From assembly GCA_963971535.1 (NCBI GenBank), contig OZ020586.1:77548412-77612411 (forward strand): 64,000 bases of DNA. Reading direction: 5' to 3'. Position numbers and translations under genes: made by a program. The notes below the pieces were generated by a model. That model made no database searches. It had not been told where the DNA came from and saw only the letters and a list, made by a program, of their open reading frames with translations. Shown piece after piece: positions 10,174-21,359 of the stretch (positions are counted from its first letter, which is position 1; each line of letters starts with the position of its first letter). Origin of the DNA: Notolepis coatsorum (lineage: Eukaryota > Chordata > Actinopteri > Aulopiformes > Paralepididae).

Positions 10174-12924
10174 GAGTCTTTATCCTCACACTGTGATGTA
10201 AACATCACTAACTGAGTCTTTATCCTCACACTGTGATGTAAATATCACTAACAGAGTCTTTATCCTCACACTGTGATGTAAACATCACTAACTGAGTCTT
10301 TATCCTCACACTGTGATGTAAATATCACTAACAGAGTCTTTATCCTCACACTGTGATGTAAACATCACTAACAGAGTCTTTATCCTCACACTGTGATGTA
10401 AACATCACTAACTGAGTCTTTATCCTCACACTGTGATGTAAATATCACTAACAGAGTCTTTATCCTCACACTGTGATGTAAACATCACTAACTGAGTCTT
10501 TATCCTCACACTGTGATGTAAATATCACTAAATGAGTCTTTATCCTCACACTGTGATGTAAACATCACTAACTGAGTCTTTATCCTCCTCATACTGTAAT
10601 GTAAACATCACTAACTGAGTCTTTATCCTCTCACTGTTATGTAAATATCACTAACTGAGTCTTTATCCTCACACTGTGGTGTAAACATCACTAACTGAGT
10701 ATCTATCCTCACACTGTGATGTAAATAACACTGAGTCTTTATCCTCCTCATACTGTGGTGTAAACATCACTAACTGAGTCTTTATCCTCCTCATACTGTG
10801 GTGTAAACATCACTAACTGCGTCTTTATCCTCTCACTGTTATGTAAATATCACTAACTGAGTCTTTATCCTCCTCACACTGTGATGTAAAATCAACAACT
10901 GAGTCTTTATCCTCCTCACACTGTGCTGTAAATATCACTAACTGTGTCTTTATCCGCAGACTGTGATGTAAACATCACTAACAGAGTCTTTATCCTCACA
11001 CTGTGATGTAAATACACTAACTGAGTCTTTATCCTCACACTGTGATGTAAATATCACTAACAGAGTCTTTATCCTCACACTGTGATGTAAACATCACTAA
11101 CTGAGTCTTTATCCTCACACTGTGATGTAAATATCACTAACAGAGTCTTTATCCTCACACTGTGATGTAAACATCACTAACTGAGTCTTTATCCTCACAC
11201 TGTGATGTAAATATCACTAACAGAGTCTTTATCCTCACACTGTGATGTAAACATCACTAACAGAGTCTTTATCCTCACACTGTGATGTAAACATCACTAA
11301 CTGAGTCTTTATCCTCACACTGTGATGTAAATATCACTAACAGAGTCTTTATCCTCACACTGTGATGTAAACATCACTAACTGAGTCTTTATCCTCACAC
11401 TGTGATGTAAATATCACTAAATGAGTCTTTATCCTCACACTGTGATGTAAACATCACTAACTGAGTCTTTATCCTCACACTGTGATGTAAATATCACTAA
11501 ATGAGTCTTTATCCTCACACTGTGATGTAAACATCACTAACTGAGTCTTTATCCTCCTCATACTGTAATGTAAACATCACTAACTGAGTCTTTATCCTCT
11601 CACTGTTATGTAAATATCACTAACTGAGTCTTTATCCTCACACTGTGGTGTAAACATCACTAACTGAGTATCTATCCTCACACTGTGATGTAAATAACAC
11701 TGAGTCTTTATCCTCCTCATACTGTGGTGTAAACATCACTAACTGAGTCTTTATCCTCCTCATACTGTGGTGTAAACATCACTAACTGCGTCTTTATCCT
11801 CTCACTGTTATGTAAATATCACTAACTGAGTCTTTATCCTCCTCACACTGTGATGTAAAATCAACAACTGAGTCTTTATCCTCCTCACACTGTGCTGTAA
11901 ATATCACTAACTGTGTCTTTATCCGCAGACTGTGATGTAAACATCACTAACAGAGTCTTTATCCTCACACTGTGATGTAAATACACTAACTGAGTCTTTA
12001 TCCTCACACTGTGATGTAAATATCACTAACAGAGTCTTTATCCTCACACTGTGATGTAAACATCACTAACTGAGTCTTTATCCTCACACTGTGATGTAAA
12101 TATCACTAACAGAGTCTTTATCCTCACACTGTGATGTAAACATCACTAACTGAGTCTTTATCCTCACACTGTGATGTAAATATCACTAACAGAGTCTTTA
12201 TCCTCACACTGTGATGTAAACATCACTAACAGAGTCTTTATCCTCACACTGTGATGTAAACATCACTAACTGAGTCTTTATCCTCACACTGTGATGTAAA
12301 TATCACTAACAGAGTCTTTATCCTCACACTGTGATGTAAACATCACTAACTGAGTCTTTATCCTCACACTGTGATGTAAATATCACTAAATGAGTCTTTA
12401 TCCTCACACTGTGATGTAAACATCACTAACTGAGTCTTTATCCTCCTCATACTGTAATGTAAACATCACTAACTGAGTCTTTATCCTCTCACTGTTATGT
12501 AAATATCACTAACTGAGTCTTTATCCTCACACTGTGGTGTAAACATCACTAACTGAGTATCTATCCTCACACTGTGATGTAAATAACACTGAGTCTTTAT
12601 CCTCCTCATACTGTGGTGTAAACATCACTAACTGAGTCTTTATCCTCCTCATACTGTGGTGTAAACATCACTAACTGCGTCTTTATCCTCTCACTGTTAT
12701 GTAAATATCACTAACTGAGTCTTTATCCTCCTCACACTGTGATGTAAAATCAACAACTGAGTCTTTATCCTCCTCACACTGTGCTGTAAATATCACTAAC
12801 TGAGTCTTTATCCTCACACTGTGATGTAAATATCACTAAATGAGTCTTTATCCTCACACTGTGATGTAAATACACTAACTGAGTCTTTATCCGCAGACTG
12901 TGATGTAAATATCACTAACTGAGC
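10174..12924. repeat. Intronic ~40-bp minisatellite with 889-bp higher-order repeat
   Basis: About 2.75 kb of the same ~40-bp units as at 478-1051. Variant units recur in a fixed order. For example, the variant TATCCTCCTCATACTGTAAT is at 10581, 11550 and 12439. The spacing of the last pair is 889 bp; that of the first pair is 969 bp, equal to 889 plus two 40-bp units. Some units carry TCTTTATCCGCAG, which looks like a splice acceptor. Confidence 0.95.
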
Positions 12925-12977
12925 GACTCTCCAAGCGATCTGGGCTCACCGTCCACCGTCTGGCCTTCGTCGACCAC

Positions 12978-15090
12978 GTGAGGTCCTACAGAGATGCTCT
13001 CTCCAAGACCAGGACCGCGTACTACTCCACCCTCATCACCTCACAGCAAAATCACCCCAGATCGCTTTTCTCAACTATAAATCGTCTCCTCCGCCCTCTC
13101 ATTGCCTCCCACACTGCTGATGCTCCTGACCTCTGCTCTAAGTTCCTTGACTTTTTCCAGGCTAAAGTGACTTCCATCCACCAACAACTCACGGTGCCCG
13201 CCTCCTCCCCTTCTCACTTACCCCTGACGCCGGACTACATGCTCCCAGCTACATCCCTCCATCCCCAGTGCTCTCTCTCCTCTTTCTCCCCAGTGGATGT
13301 TCCGCTGGTCATGAACTGGTTACCAGAGCCAAAGCTTCCACCTGCTCCCTCGACCCCATGCCTACGGTGCTGGTCAAGGCCTGCCTTCCTACCCTCTGCC
13401 CCATCATAACGGACATCATCAACGCCTCTCTGTCATCTGGAATAGTTCCCTCCTGTTTCAAAACCGCCTCCATCACTCCCATCCTAAAGAAGCCTGGTTT
13501 GGACCCTGAGGTGCTGGACAACTACCGGCCGATCTCCAACCTTCCTTTCCTAAGTAAAACCTTAGAAAGGGCAGTCACCGCCCAGCTTCATCAACATCTG
13601 TCCAACCATGAGCTCTACGAACCCCTTCAGTCAGCCTACCGAGCACATCACAGCACAGAGACCGCCCTCATCAAGATCACTAATGACCTCCTCCTTGCTG
13701 CAGACTCCGGACACATCAGCCTCCTCATCCTTCTCGACCTCTCCGCGGCGTTCAATACAATATCCCACTCAGTCCTCCTCAAATGCCTCTCCGACAACCT
13801 AGGCATCACCGGTACAGCTCTGTCATGGTTTCATTCATATCTCACAAATAGATCTCAGTTTGTCAGCGTCTGCGGCTCATCCTCCCCCCCCGGCCCCAGT
13901 CAACCACGGTGTCCCCCAGGGCTCCGTGCTGGGTCCCCTACTATTCACCATTTACATGCTCCCCCTCGGTCAGATTATACGTCACTACGGACTCAACTTT
14001 CATTGTTATGCTGATGATACTCAGCTCTATATCAGCACCTCACCATCCTCCCAGCTCCCCCCACAGTCTGTAGTCAACTGCCTCCACGCCATAAAAACCT
14101 GGATGTCAACCAAATTACTGAAACTCAACAGCAAAAAGACAGAGCTCATGGTTGTGGCCCCCAAGGCACTGCTCGGGAAGGTTGGAGATCTCCTCCACGT
14201 TGACGGCTGTTCCATCTCCCCGTCTCTCGAAGTCCGTAACCTGGGCGTCACCCTTGACTCCACACTTTCATTTCACTCCCACATCAAATCCGTCACCAAG
14301 TCTGCCTTCTTTTTTTTTAAACTTTATTTTTTAGCGTTTATCGCTTTTCTGGTCAAGCATGACCGACAGATACAGGGTGAAACGGGATATAGAGCAGGGG
14401 AAGACATTCTGGCAAATGACGGCGGGTCCGGGAATCGAACTCGGAGTCCACCAGATCCGTGACGCAGCACGGTTTTCCCCGACGCAGAAATAGCGCCGAG
14501 ATATGCGGTGAGCTACTGGAGCTCCCACCAAGTCTGCCTTCTACCACCTCAAAAACATCTCCCGTCTCCGACCCTCACTCTCAGACTCTGTGGCTGAGAC
14601 CCTGATCCACTCATTCATCACCTCCCAGTTGGACTACTGTAATGGAGTCCTGTTCGGGGTACCCAGCAAAGCCCTGGACAGGCTCCAGTATGTTCAGAAC
14701 TCAGCTGCCAGGGTTCTCACTCACACCAAGCCCTGGCAGCACATCACCCCCACCCTCATCCACCTCCACTGGCTTCCAGTCAAGTTCCGCATCACCTTCA
14801 AACTCCTGCTCCTCACCTACAAATCCCTCCATGCCCTCGCCCTCCAATACCTGTCTGATCTCCTCCACCAGTACACTCCATCCCGGAACCTACGATCCTC
14901 TGATCTAGGTCTCCTCTCCATCCCTCGCACCAGGTTACGGACTTTTGGGGACAGAGCCTTCAGCGTGGCGTCCCCTACCCTTTGGAACTCTCTCCCCCCC
15001 GAAATCCGTAGCGCCCCAACCCTGGACACCTTCAAACCCGCTCTAAAAACACACCTCTTCACCAAGGCTTTTCCCCATCAGTTAGTTTAG
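12978..15090 (+). pseudogene. L2 reverse transcriptase ORF2, broken
   Basis: The coding text is spread over 12978-13409, 13268-14014, 13860-14293 and 14543-15090 in changing frames. Motifs include [54 protein letters not shown], the catalytic YADDTQLY near 14008, and the C-terminal L2 signature RTFGDRAFSVASPTLWNSLP. There are two frameshifts before the SINE. The SINE plus one target duplication is 232 bp, which fully accounts for the third frame change. The endonuclease domain is absent through 5' truncation, so the copy is dead. Confidence 0.9.
14294..14542 (-). mobile_element. tRNA-derived SINE with 17-bp target duplications
   Basis: The direct repeats CACCAAGTCTGCCTTCT (14294-14310 and 14526-14542) flank an insert with an oligo-T run at its left side, the reverse complement of a poly-A tail. 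Read on the minus strand, the insert starts with a tRNA-like head (AGCTCCAGTAGCTCACCG; GTTCGATTCC as B box) and ends AAATAAAGTTTAAA plus A run. It is a pol III promoter-bearing retroposon moved by LINE machinery. Confidence 0.87.
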
Positions 15091-15313
15091 ATTAGATTAG
15101 GTCCATTATCCCTTACCTTCCCTCATCCCCGCTTTCCCCCCCCCCTATTTTCCTTGCCCTATTTTTTGTCCTGATTGTGAAGCGACCTTGGGTTCTATGA
15201 AAGGCGCTATATAAATTTGATCTATTATTATTATTAGTGTGGGTGACCTGGCGAAGCCAGGTTGCCACCCACACTGTTGTTCTTGTTACTCTTTTTATTC
15301 TTTATTCTTTATT

Positions 15314-15868
15314 CCACCGATTTTGCAAACACCGCTCGTGCCAGAGCGTTCGCGCCCCATACACGTGAAAGGTATCAAAACGAGCGGCTTGCCTATGGCA
15401 ACAGCGGTCTCCGAACTCGTAAAGTTTCACCGCACCGTCTGGCTACGAATCGACTTTAAACGGTAAAATTTCGGAAATGCATTGCAATTTAGAGTGCAAG
15501 ATCCACCGATTTTGCAAACACCGCTCGTGCCAGAGCGTTCGCGCCCCATACACGTGAAAGGTATCAAAACGAGCGGCTTGCCTATGGCAACAGCGGTCTT
15601 CGAACTCGTAAAAGTTTCACCGCACCGTCTGGCTACGAATCGACTTTAAACGGTAAAATTTCGGAAATGCATTGCAATTTAGAGTTTCAAACACCGCTCG
15701 TGCCAGAGCGTTCGCGCACCATACACGTGAAAGGTATCAAAACGAGCGGCTTGCCTATGGCAACAGCGGTCTTCGAACTCGTAAAAGTTTCACCGCACCG
15801 TCTGGCTACGAATCGACTTTAAACGGTAAAATTTCGGTCCCATTGGAAATGCATTGCAATTTAGAGTG
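15314..15868 (+). repeat. Three ~187-bp tandem copies inside the Helentron-like element
   Basis: Copies start near 15314, 15503 and 15686. The common CAAACACCGCTCGTGCC motif lies at 15326, 15515 and 15688, so spacings are 189 and 173 bp; the third copy lacks 16 bp at its left. Each copy ends GCATTGCAATTTAGAGT. No coding potential is evident. Confidence 0.93.
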
Positions 15869-16487
15869 TAGCAGCTGAAATAATCTTTTTTCCCCTACCT
15901 TGGGTGAATTGCGAGTGTGATCTCAATTTTGGACGTAGAAATAAAACAAACACATCAAAACGATGACACGGCTGTCAGTCCGCTCACAAAAGAAAAATAA
16001 ATGGAATTGGACATTTCTATCTCAACTGACGACCATTTGTTTGAAGGTTCTCCTCTCCATTGACCGCCATGCAATCGCACTCTAGAAATCTCTTTTTTCA
16101 CACTATTTTTTAGCCTTCTGTTCCGATCGCCGAAGGAGTGCCACAATATCGCACGAATGCCACAATATCGCACATAACCCTTCGCCTACTCATTGTAGTG
16201 CTTCTGTGCGAGTCACAACGCTTCATCTCTTATAGTTTTCTTTTAATCAACGTGACAATGCAGTCATGTAAAGAAAATTCAGAATATGCAAGTCATTGTG
16301 CTCACGGCTGATTGGTTCAGCCTTAACAGCTGTGAGGCTCAGGGCTCATGGCTGAGCTGACCTGCCAATGACATCATCCACTTAACCCATCATTGCCCAT
16401 CACTGTGTTGCAGTACTGAATTGCTGGACAGCGCCCTCTGTCTTGCGGGTGTCATTGTACTCAGTAGGGATATCCTCTTTCATTTTT

Positions 16488-16754
16488 CATTGGTCGATGT
16501 TGACCACCTTTCATTGGTCGATGTTGACCACTCCCCCGATCCTTAGACCACGCCCCCTTAGGCCACACCCCCTCAGTGTATCTCTTGAACCGTTTTGTCG
16601 TAGAGACTTGCGGATTGTGCCATTGGTCGATGTTGACCACCTTTCATTGGTCGATGTTGACCACTCCCCCGATCCTTAGACCACGCCCCCTTAGGCCACA
16701 CCCCCTCAGTGTATCTCTTGAACTGTTTGTCGTAGAGACTTGCGGATTGTGCCA
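16488..16754 (+). repeat. 133-bp tandem duplication with inner repeat
   Basis: Two copies start at 16488 and 16621. Each contains CATTGGTCGATGTTGACCAC twice, then CCACGCCCCCTTAGGCCACA and TTGCGGATTGTGCCATTG. It belongs to the body of the Helentron-like element. Confidence 0.92.
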
Positions 16755-16767
16755 TTGTACTCGGTGT

Positions 16768-18398
16768 AATAGTGTAATAGTGTGTAATAGTGTAATAGTG
16801 TGTAATAGTGTAATAGTGTGTAATAGTATAATAGTGTTATAGTGTGTAATAGTGTAATAGTGTAATAGTGTGTAATAGTGTAATAGTGTAATAGTGTGTA
16901 ATAGTGTGTAATAGTGTAATAGTGTAATAGTGTGTAATAGTGTAATAGTGTAATAGTGTGTAATAGTGTAATAGTGTGTAATAGTGTGTAATAGTGTGTA
17001 ATAGTGTAATAGTGTGTAATAGTGTGTAATAGTGTAATAGTGTAATAGTGTGTAATAGTGTAATAGTGTGTAATAGTGTAATAGTGTGTAATAGTGTGTA
17101 ATAGTGTAATAGTGTGTAATAGTGTAATAGTGTAATAGTGTGTAATAGTGTGTAATAGTGTAAGTGTGTAATAGTGTACTAGTGTGTAATAGTGTAATAG
17201 TGTAATAGTGTAATAGTGTGTAATAGTGTAATAGTGTGTAATAGTGTAATAGTGTAATAGTGTAATAGTGTAATAGTGTGTAATAGTGTAATAGTGTAAT
17301 AGTGTGTAATAGTGTGTAATAGTGTAATAGTGTGTAATAGTGTAATAGTGTGTAAAAGTGTAATAGTGTAATAGTGTGTAATAGTGTAATAGTGTGTAAT
17401 AGTGTGTAATAGTGTAATAGTGTAATAGTGTGTAATAGTGTAATAGTGTAATAGTGTGTAATAGTGTAATAGTGTGTAATAGTGTGCAATAGTGTAATAG
17501 TGTGTAATAGTGTAATAGTGTGTAATAGTGTAATAATAGTGTGTAATAGTGTAATAGTGTAATAGTGTGTAATAGTGTAATAGTGTGTAATAGTGTAATA
17601 ATAGTGTGTAATAGTGTAATAGTGTAATAGTGTGTAATAGTGTAATAGTGTGTAATAGTGTAATAGTGTGTAATAGTGTAATAGTGTGTAATAGTGTAAT
17701 AGTGTAATAGTGTAATAGTGTGTAATAGTGTAATAGTGTAATAGTGTGTAATAGTGTAATAGTGTGTAATAGTGTGTAATAGTGTGCAATAGTGTAATAG
17801 TGTGTAATAGTGTAATAGTGTGTAATAGTGTGTAATAGTGTAATAGTGTGTAATAGTGTAATAGTGTAATAGTGTGTAATAGTGTAATAGTGTGTAATAG
17901 TGTGTAATAGTGTAATAGTGTAATAGTGTGTAATAGTGTAATAGTGTAATAGTGTGTAATAGTGTAATAGTGTAATAGTGTGTAATAGTGTGTAATAGTG
18001 TAATAGTGTGTAATAGTGTAATAGTGTGTAATAGTGTGTAATAGTGTAATAGTGTAATAGTGTGTAATAGTGTAATAGTGTGTAATAGTGTAATAGTGTG
18101 TAATAGTGTAATAGTGTAATAGTGTGCAATAGTGTGTAATAGTGTGTAATAGTGTAATAATAGTGTGTAATAGTGTGTAATAGTGTAATAGTGTGTAATA
18201 GTGTAATAGTGTAATAGTGTGTAATAGTGTAATAGTGTGTAATAGTGTAATAGTGTGTAATAGTGTAATAGTGTGTAATAGTGTGTAATAGTGTAATAGT
18301 TTGTAATAGTGTAATAGTGTAATAGTGTAATAGTGTGTAATAGTGTAATAGTGTAATAGTGTAATAGTGTGTAATAGTGTGTAATAGTGTAATAGTGT
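16768..18398. repeat. 1.6-kb (TAATAGTG / TGTAATAGTG) satellite
   Basis: Almost pure array of an 8-bp unit (TAATAGTG) and a 10-bp unit (TGTAATAGTG) in irregular alternation. A few 11-bp variants with TAATAATAG occur (near 17530, 17600 and 18155). It lies between ATTGTACTCGGTG and GTACCGTTTGTC, which are body sequence of the Helentron-like element, so it grew inside that element. Long minus-strand open frames here (His-Tyr-Tyr-Thr-Leu-Leu text) are only repeat translation. Confidence 0.96.
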
Positions 18399-18500
18399 AC
18401 CGTTTGTCATAGAGACTCGCGAGAGACCCTCTCCCCCGTTGGCCGGCGGTGCACAGGCGTCACCCACACTTTCACAATTTCCCCCGCGCGGAATTGTCTA

Positions 18501-18501
<1 letters not shown>

Positions 18502-18564
<63 letters not shown>

Positions 18565-18620
18565 CCTCACACTGTGATGTAAACATCACTAACTGAGTCT
18601 TTATCCGCAGACTGTGATGT
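18502..18620. repeat. (ATT)n tract and minisatellite remnant
   Basis: TTATTATT... at 18502-18563 is the far side of the L2 tail split by the Helentron-like element. Minisatellite units resume at 18564 (TATCCTCACACTGTGATGTA) and end at about 18620, including one CCGCAG variant. Confidence 0.9.
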
Positions 18621-20270
18621 AAATATCGTAATATCTAATAGAGCTTCCTGATCATATATCTACTCTATTGTGTTGTGTTTCTATAGCTCTAAGTCATATT
18701 ACCAAAAACTGTTGTTGCACGGCGGAGGAAAATGAATCAATGAGAGTGTGGTTATTTCTCAAGTGGTGGTTTTATTCAAAACCACAAAGTATACAAAAAT
18801 GTTCTGTTTCAATAAATGAAGTTGTCTGAACACAAGTTAGGAAGTACTATGCCACGACCACTTGTGTCCAGTCTAATAAAAGTAGTTAAAGAATAATAAT
18901 CTTCAAGGTAGCGTAGGTTGTTGCGTCTCGTTGGTTGTTGATTCTCGTTTCCAAGGAGACAAAGGAATCCTTGTTCCCGTCCTCAGCGTCTTCAAGCAGG
19001 TCCCTCCTCCGTCCGGCTTGTGCATATAATGTTCAAGAGCTTCCTTCCTCGTCTCTTTCGGTGCAGCCTCTTTTAAAGGCTAAATCCCGCCCCTGAGCGG
19101 ACGTCGACCTAGTTCGTCAGGGGGGCGGATCTTTACGTCCTGATTGGCTAAGGCTCATAGCGGCCATTTTGGATTAGGGTCGGCGGCCATCTTGTTTCTT
19201 AAAGGGGCAGTCCTCTCTATTTTAAGGGAATGAGTTATATTTCTATGGTTTAACGTTTTAAAGGTACAATATTTGATTTTACTAACTGAAGAATTATAGA
19301 TTAGTTATTAATTGACTAAGACAGTTAGTTCAAGTCCTTTCCTGATTTCTATGGCCTTCCAGGTACCAAATTAGCCCTATTTGTTGGTTTTATAACAAAC
19401 TGTTGTATTATAAATTCTATATTCTTATCTTGGACGTTAGTTTAGTTTTTCTAAGTATGTTACACCTATTTTGTCACCTTAATCTTCTATTTGACCTATA
19501 TTACTGGCTTAATTTGCAATGGTGGATATGTGTCTGGTTTAGTCTTATCTTAAACAATACACAATTTTATACCTATTTGAGACTAGTTTTCTACTGGATT
19601 ACTATTAGTGTTGGTGGTGGTTACACCCTTATAACCCAAATGGTGTTCTTCTGTGTTTAAATGTAACTAGGGCTTATTTAAAACCTTCCTGTCCCACACC
19701 ATGAAGAGACCAGGTGGCTCTTTTGTTCTAGAACCCCTGAATGGCTTAATCAAACAGTTCTTATCTTTTACAGCCGGCAGTTGAGTAGCTCAACTCACAA
19801 CCTATTGTGGGGGTCTGGCCTTAGTAAACAACCCTATCTATTCAGAGGCTATTTCTAGCTTTTAGTAGGAGTCTGGGAACTTTTCAAATGCTAAATTACT
19901 TTGTCTCCAGGCCTAAACTATGTTTACCGTTACAGGGGCAAGGGACGTGAGAGTGATTAAATCACTCTTCTCAGACCTATGTGTCAAGTAAGGATGATTT
20001 CATTTGTGATTCCTCCCCTTCCCCCCTCCAGGGAAAGGTGGGGCCTCACTTGAATCCAGAGTCTCTATTTTTATCCATCAAAGTAACTTCTAGAAGATCT
20101 TAATAATCTCTTGGGGGAAAAGCAGAGCAGATATATATTAAGAACAGCGTGAATCTTTCTAGAGTGTGTGCACTGGAATCTTACAGTTTATCAGATTCTC
20201 CCCGTAGCGGTCGACCTTGTGGAACCTTAAATCAAGACTCATAGCAGTTTGAGACTGAAATTATACCACA
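18621..20270 (-). mobile_element. LTR-like block (retrovirus-type LTR), minus orientation
   Basis: Read on the minus strand from 20270 it starts TGTGGTATAATTTC. It then has GGCCTGGAGACAAAGTAA, a GC-rich promoter-like part with CCAAT (AGCCAATCAGG) and TTTAAAAGAGGC as TATA-like box, then GAATAAAACC as polyadenylation signal, and may end ...GCAACAACA near 18710. The same landmarks recur in order in the plus-strand block at 36885, so both are probably LTRs of one distant family. The 90 bp from 18621 to about 18710 may be leader or unrelated. No target duplication could be proven. Minisatellite lies on both sides. Confidence 0.5.
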
Positions 20271-20640
20271 TAAACATCACTAACTGAGTCTTTATCCTCA
20301 CACTGTGATGTAAACATCACTAACTGAGTCTTTATCCTCACACTGTGATGTAAACATCACTAACTGAGTTTTTATCCTCCTCACACTGTGATGTAAACAT
20401 CACTAACTGAGTCTTTATCCTCACACTGTGATGTAAACATCACTAACGGAGTCTTTATCCTCACACTGTGATGTAAATATCACTAACGGAGTCTTTATCC
20501 TCACACTGTGATGTAAATATCACTAACTGAGTCTTTATCCTCACACTGTGATGTAAATATCACTAACTGAGTCTTTATCCTCACACTGTGATGTAAATAT
20601 CACTAACTGAGTCTTTATCCTCACACTGTGATGTCGATAT
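20271..20640. repeat. Intronic minisatellite, right end next to the splice acceptor
   Basis: About nine more ~40-bp units. The final unit decays into TCGATATCAAAGTCTTTATCC and then the CCCCCCACAG acceptor of the next exon (20668). The array therefore fills the ancestral intron almost from donor to acceptor. Confidence 0.93.
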
Positions 20641-20668
20641 CAAAGTCTTTATCCCTGTCCCCCCACAG

Positions 20669-20992
20669 GCCTCCACCTCCTCACACGGCATGCTGACCCT
20701 TGACCTGGTCGCCGAGGAGGACGGCTTCTCTCCAGACTACGACATCGACTCTTGGGAGGAGAGCTTCCGGGTCGACCTGGAGCGGGGGAGGGGCAGCCAC
20801 GGCGGCGGGGGGTCGCAGGGGGGCGAGGGCCGTCGGCGTTCAGGCACTGACGCCTCCAAGCTGAGGGCGACCTCCAAGGAGCCCAAGGTGAAGACGGGGA
20901 GTCTGCCCAGAGGGAGTGAGAGGTCCTGGGGCAAACAACCCCACCTGGAGAGCCCTCAGGTCCACAAGGGCCAGCAAGCTCACCAAGTACAG
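20669..20992 (+). CDS. plekho1: plekho1 coding exon (108 codons)
   Basis: The acceptor CCCCACAG (20661-20668) and donor AG|GTACGC (20993) give 324 nt, phase 0 on both sides. The start ASTSSHGMLTLDL and the later WEESFRVDLERG match the PLEKHO1 stretch after the PH domain (human has the same order of MLTLDL and ESFRVDL). The rest is low-complexity, rich in Gly, Arg, Ser and Lys. An alternative donor GTACAG at 20987 would shorten the exon by six bases without changing frame. Confidence 0.88.
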
Positions 20993-21270
20993 GTACGCAC
21001 AGTGAAATGTACACTTTTTTTGTATGGAAATGGACAGTTTATGCAAATAAATTGAGATTAAAGGAGGCCTTTCTCAGGACAATTGATGTTTGAGTATTGA
21101 TTTGAGTGAGCGTCGATTTGGTTTTATTTGAAAAGGCATTTCATTTTAAATAGTTTGAATATGATCTCGAGTACGCGCTTGTGCAAAAAGATCCGTTCTA
21201 CTCTCCTAAATGGACTAATATCTTCCGTATGAACAGGATGTTTACACTGGTATGTCCCATCGGTCCTCAG

Positions 21271-21359
21271 GCGCTGTCCCGCACCCCGCAGCCAGGGAAG
21301 AGGTTCAGCGCGCAGGGCAGAAGCCGGTGTGCCTCCATGGATGAAGTCCTCTCCTCCAG
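21271..21359 (+). CDS. plekho1: plekho1 coding exon (RCASMDEVLS segment)
   Basis: The acceptor TCCTCAG (to 21270) and donor GTACAG (21360) bound 89 nt, phase 0 in and phase 2 out. It encodes ALSRTPQPGKRFSAQ followed by RCASMDEVLSS, aligning with the RCASLEEILS motif of mammalian PLEKHO1. The split codon AG|G (Arg) is completed by the exon at 23704. Confidence 0.87.

Larger units (their letters stand above)
12925..15235 (+). mobile_element. 5'-truncated L2-clade LINE
   Basis: The element is inserted in the minisatellite. It has L2-type reverse transcriptase text and the usual L2 3' end, a GGCGCTATATAAAT motif followed by an (ATT)n tail at 15220-15235. It is cut short at the 5' end. A SINE has landed in it at 14294-14542, and its ATT tail was then used as target by the Helentron-like element at 15236. 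The order of events is therefore minisatellite, L2, then SINE and Helentron-like element. Confidence 0.92.
15236..18501 (+). mobile_element. Helitron-2/Helentron-like (HINE) non-autonomous element, hairpins at both ends
   Basis: The left end AGTGTGGGTGAC (15236-15247) has its exact 12-nt inverse GTCACCCACACT at 18459-18470, about 30 bp inside the right end. That asymmetric terminal/subterminal inverted repeat is typical of Helentrons and their HINE/DINE derivatives. The left end is itself a 38-nt hairpin (15237-15274). The right end has a second palindrome (18474-18497, ACAATT...CCGCGCGG...AATTGT) directly before CTAG (18498-18501) and a T. It sits in an (ATT)n tract with no evident target duplication, fitting insertion at TT. 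The interior holds three tandem arrays, also common in this class. No Rep/helicase coding is present. A dispersed repeat of another class remains possible. Confidence 0.62.

Noticed and set aside
10174..12924. CRISPR-like array of 40-bp repeats
   Set aside because: Units are contiguous with no unique spacers, and the context is a vertebrate intron.
14331..14547. Possible functional tRNA gene on the minus strand
   Set aside because: A and B box-like text is part of a SINE with flanking 17-bp duplications and a poly-A tail; no cloverleaf could be drawn.
16644..18467. 607-codon and 316-codon minus-strand open frames of His-Tyr-Thr-Leu text
   Set aside because: They are translations of the TAATAGTG/TGTAATAGTG satellite and include element body at both ends. 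There is no sequence conservation or start context.
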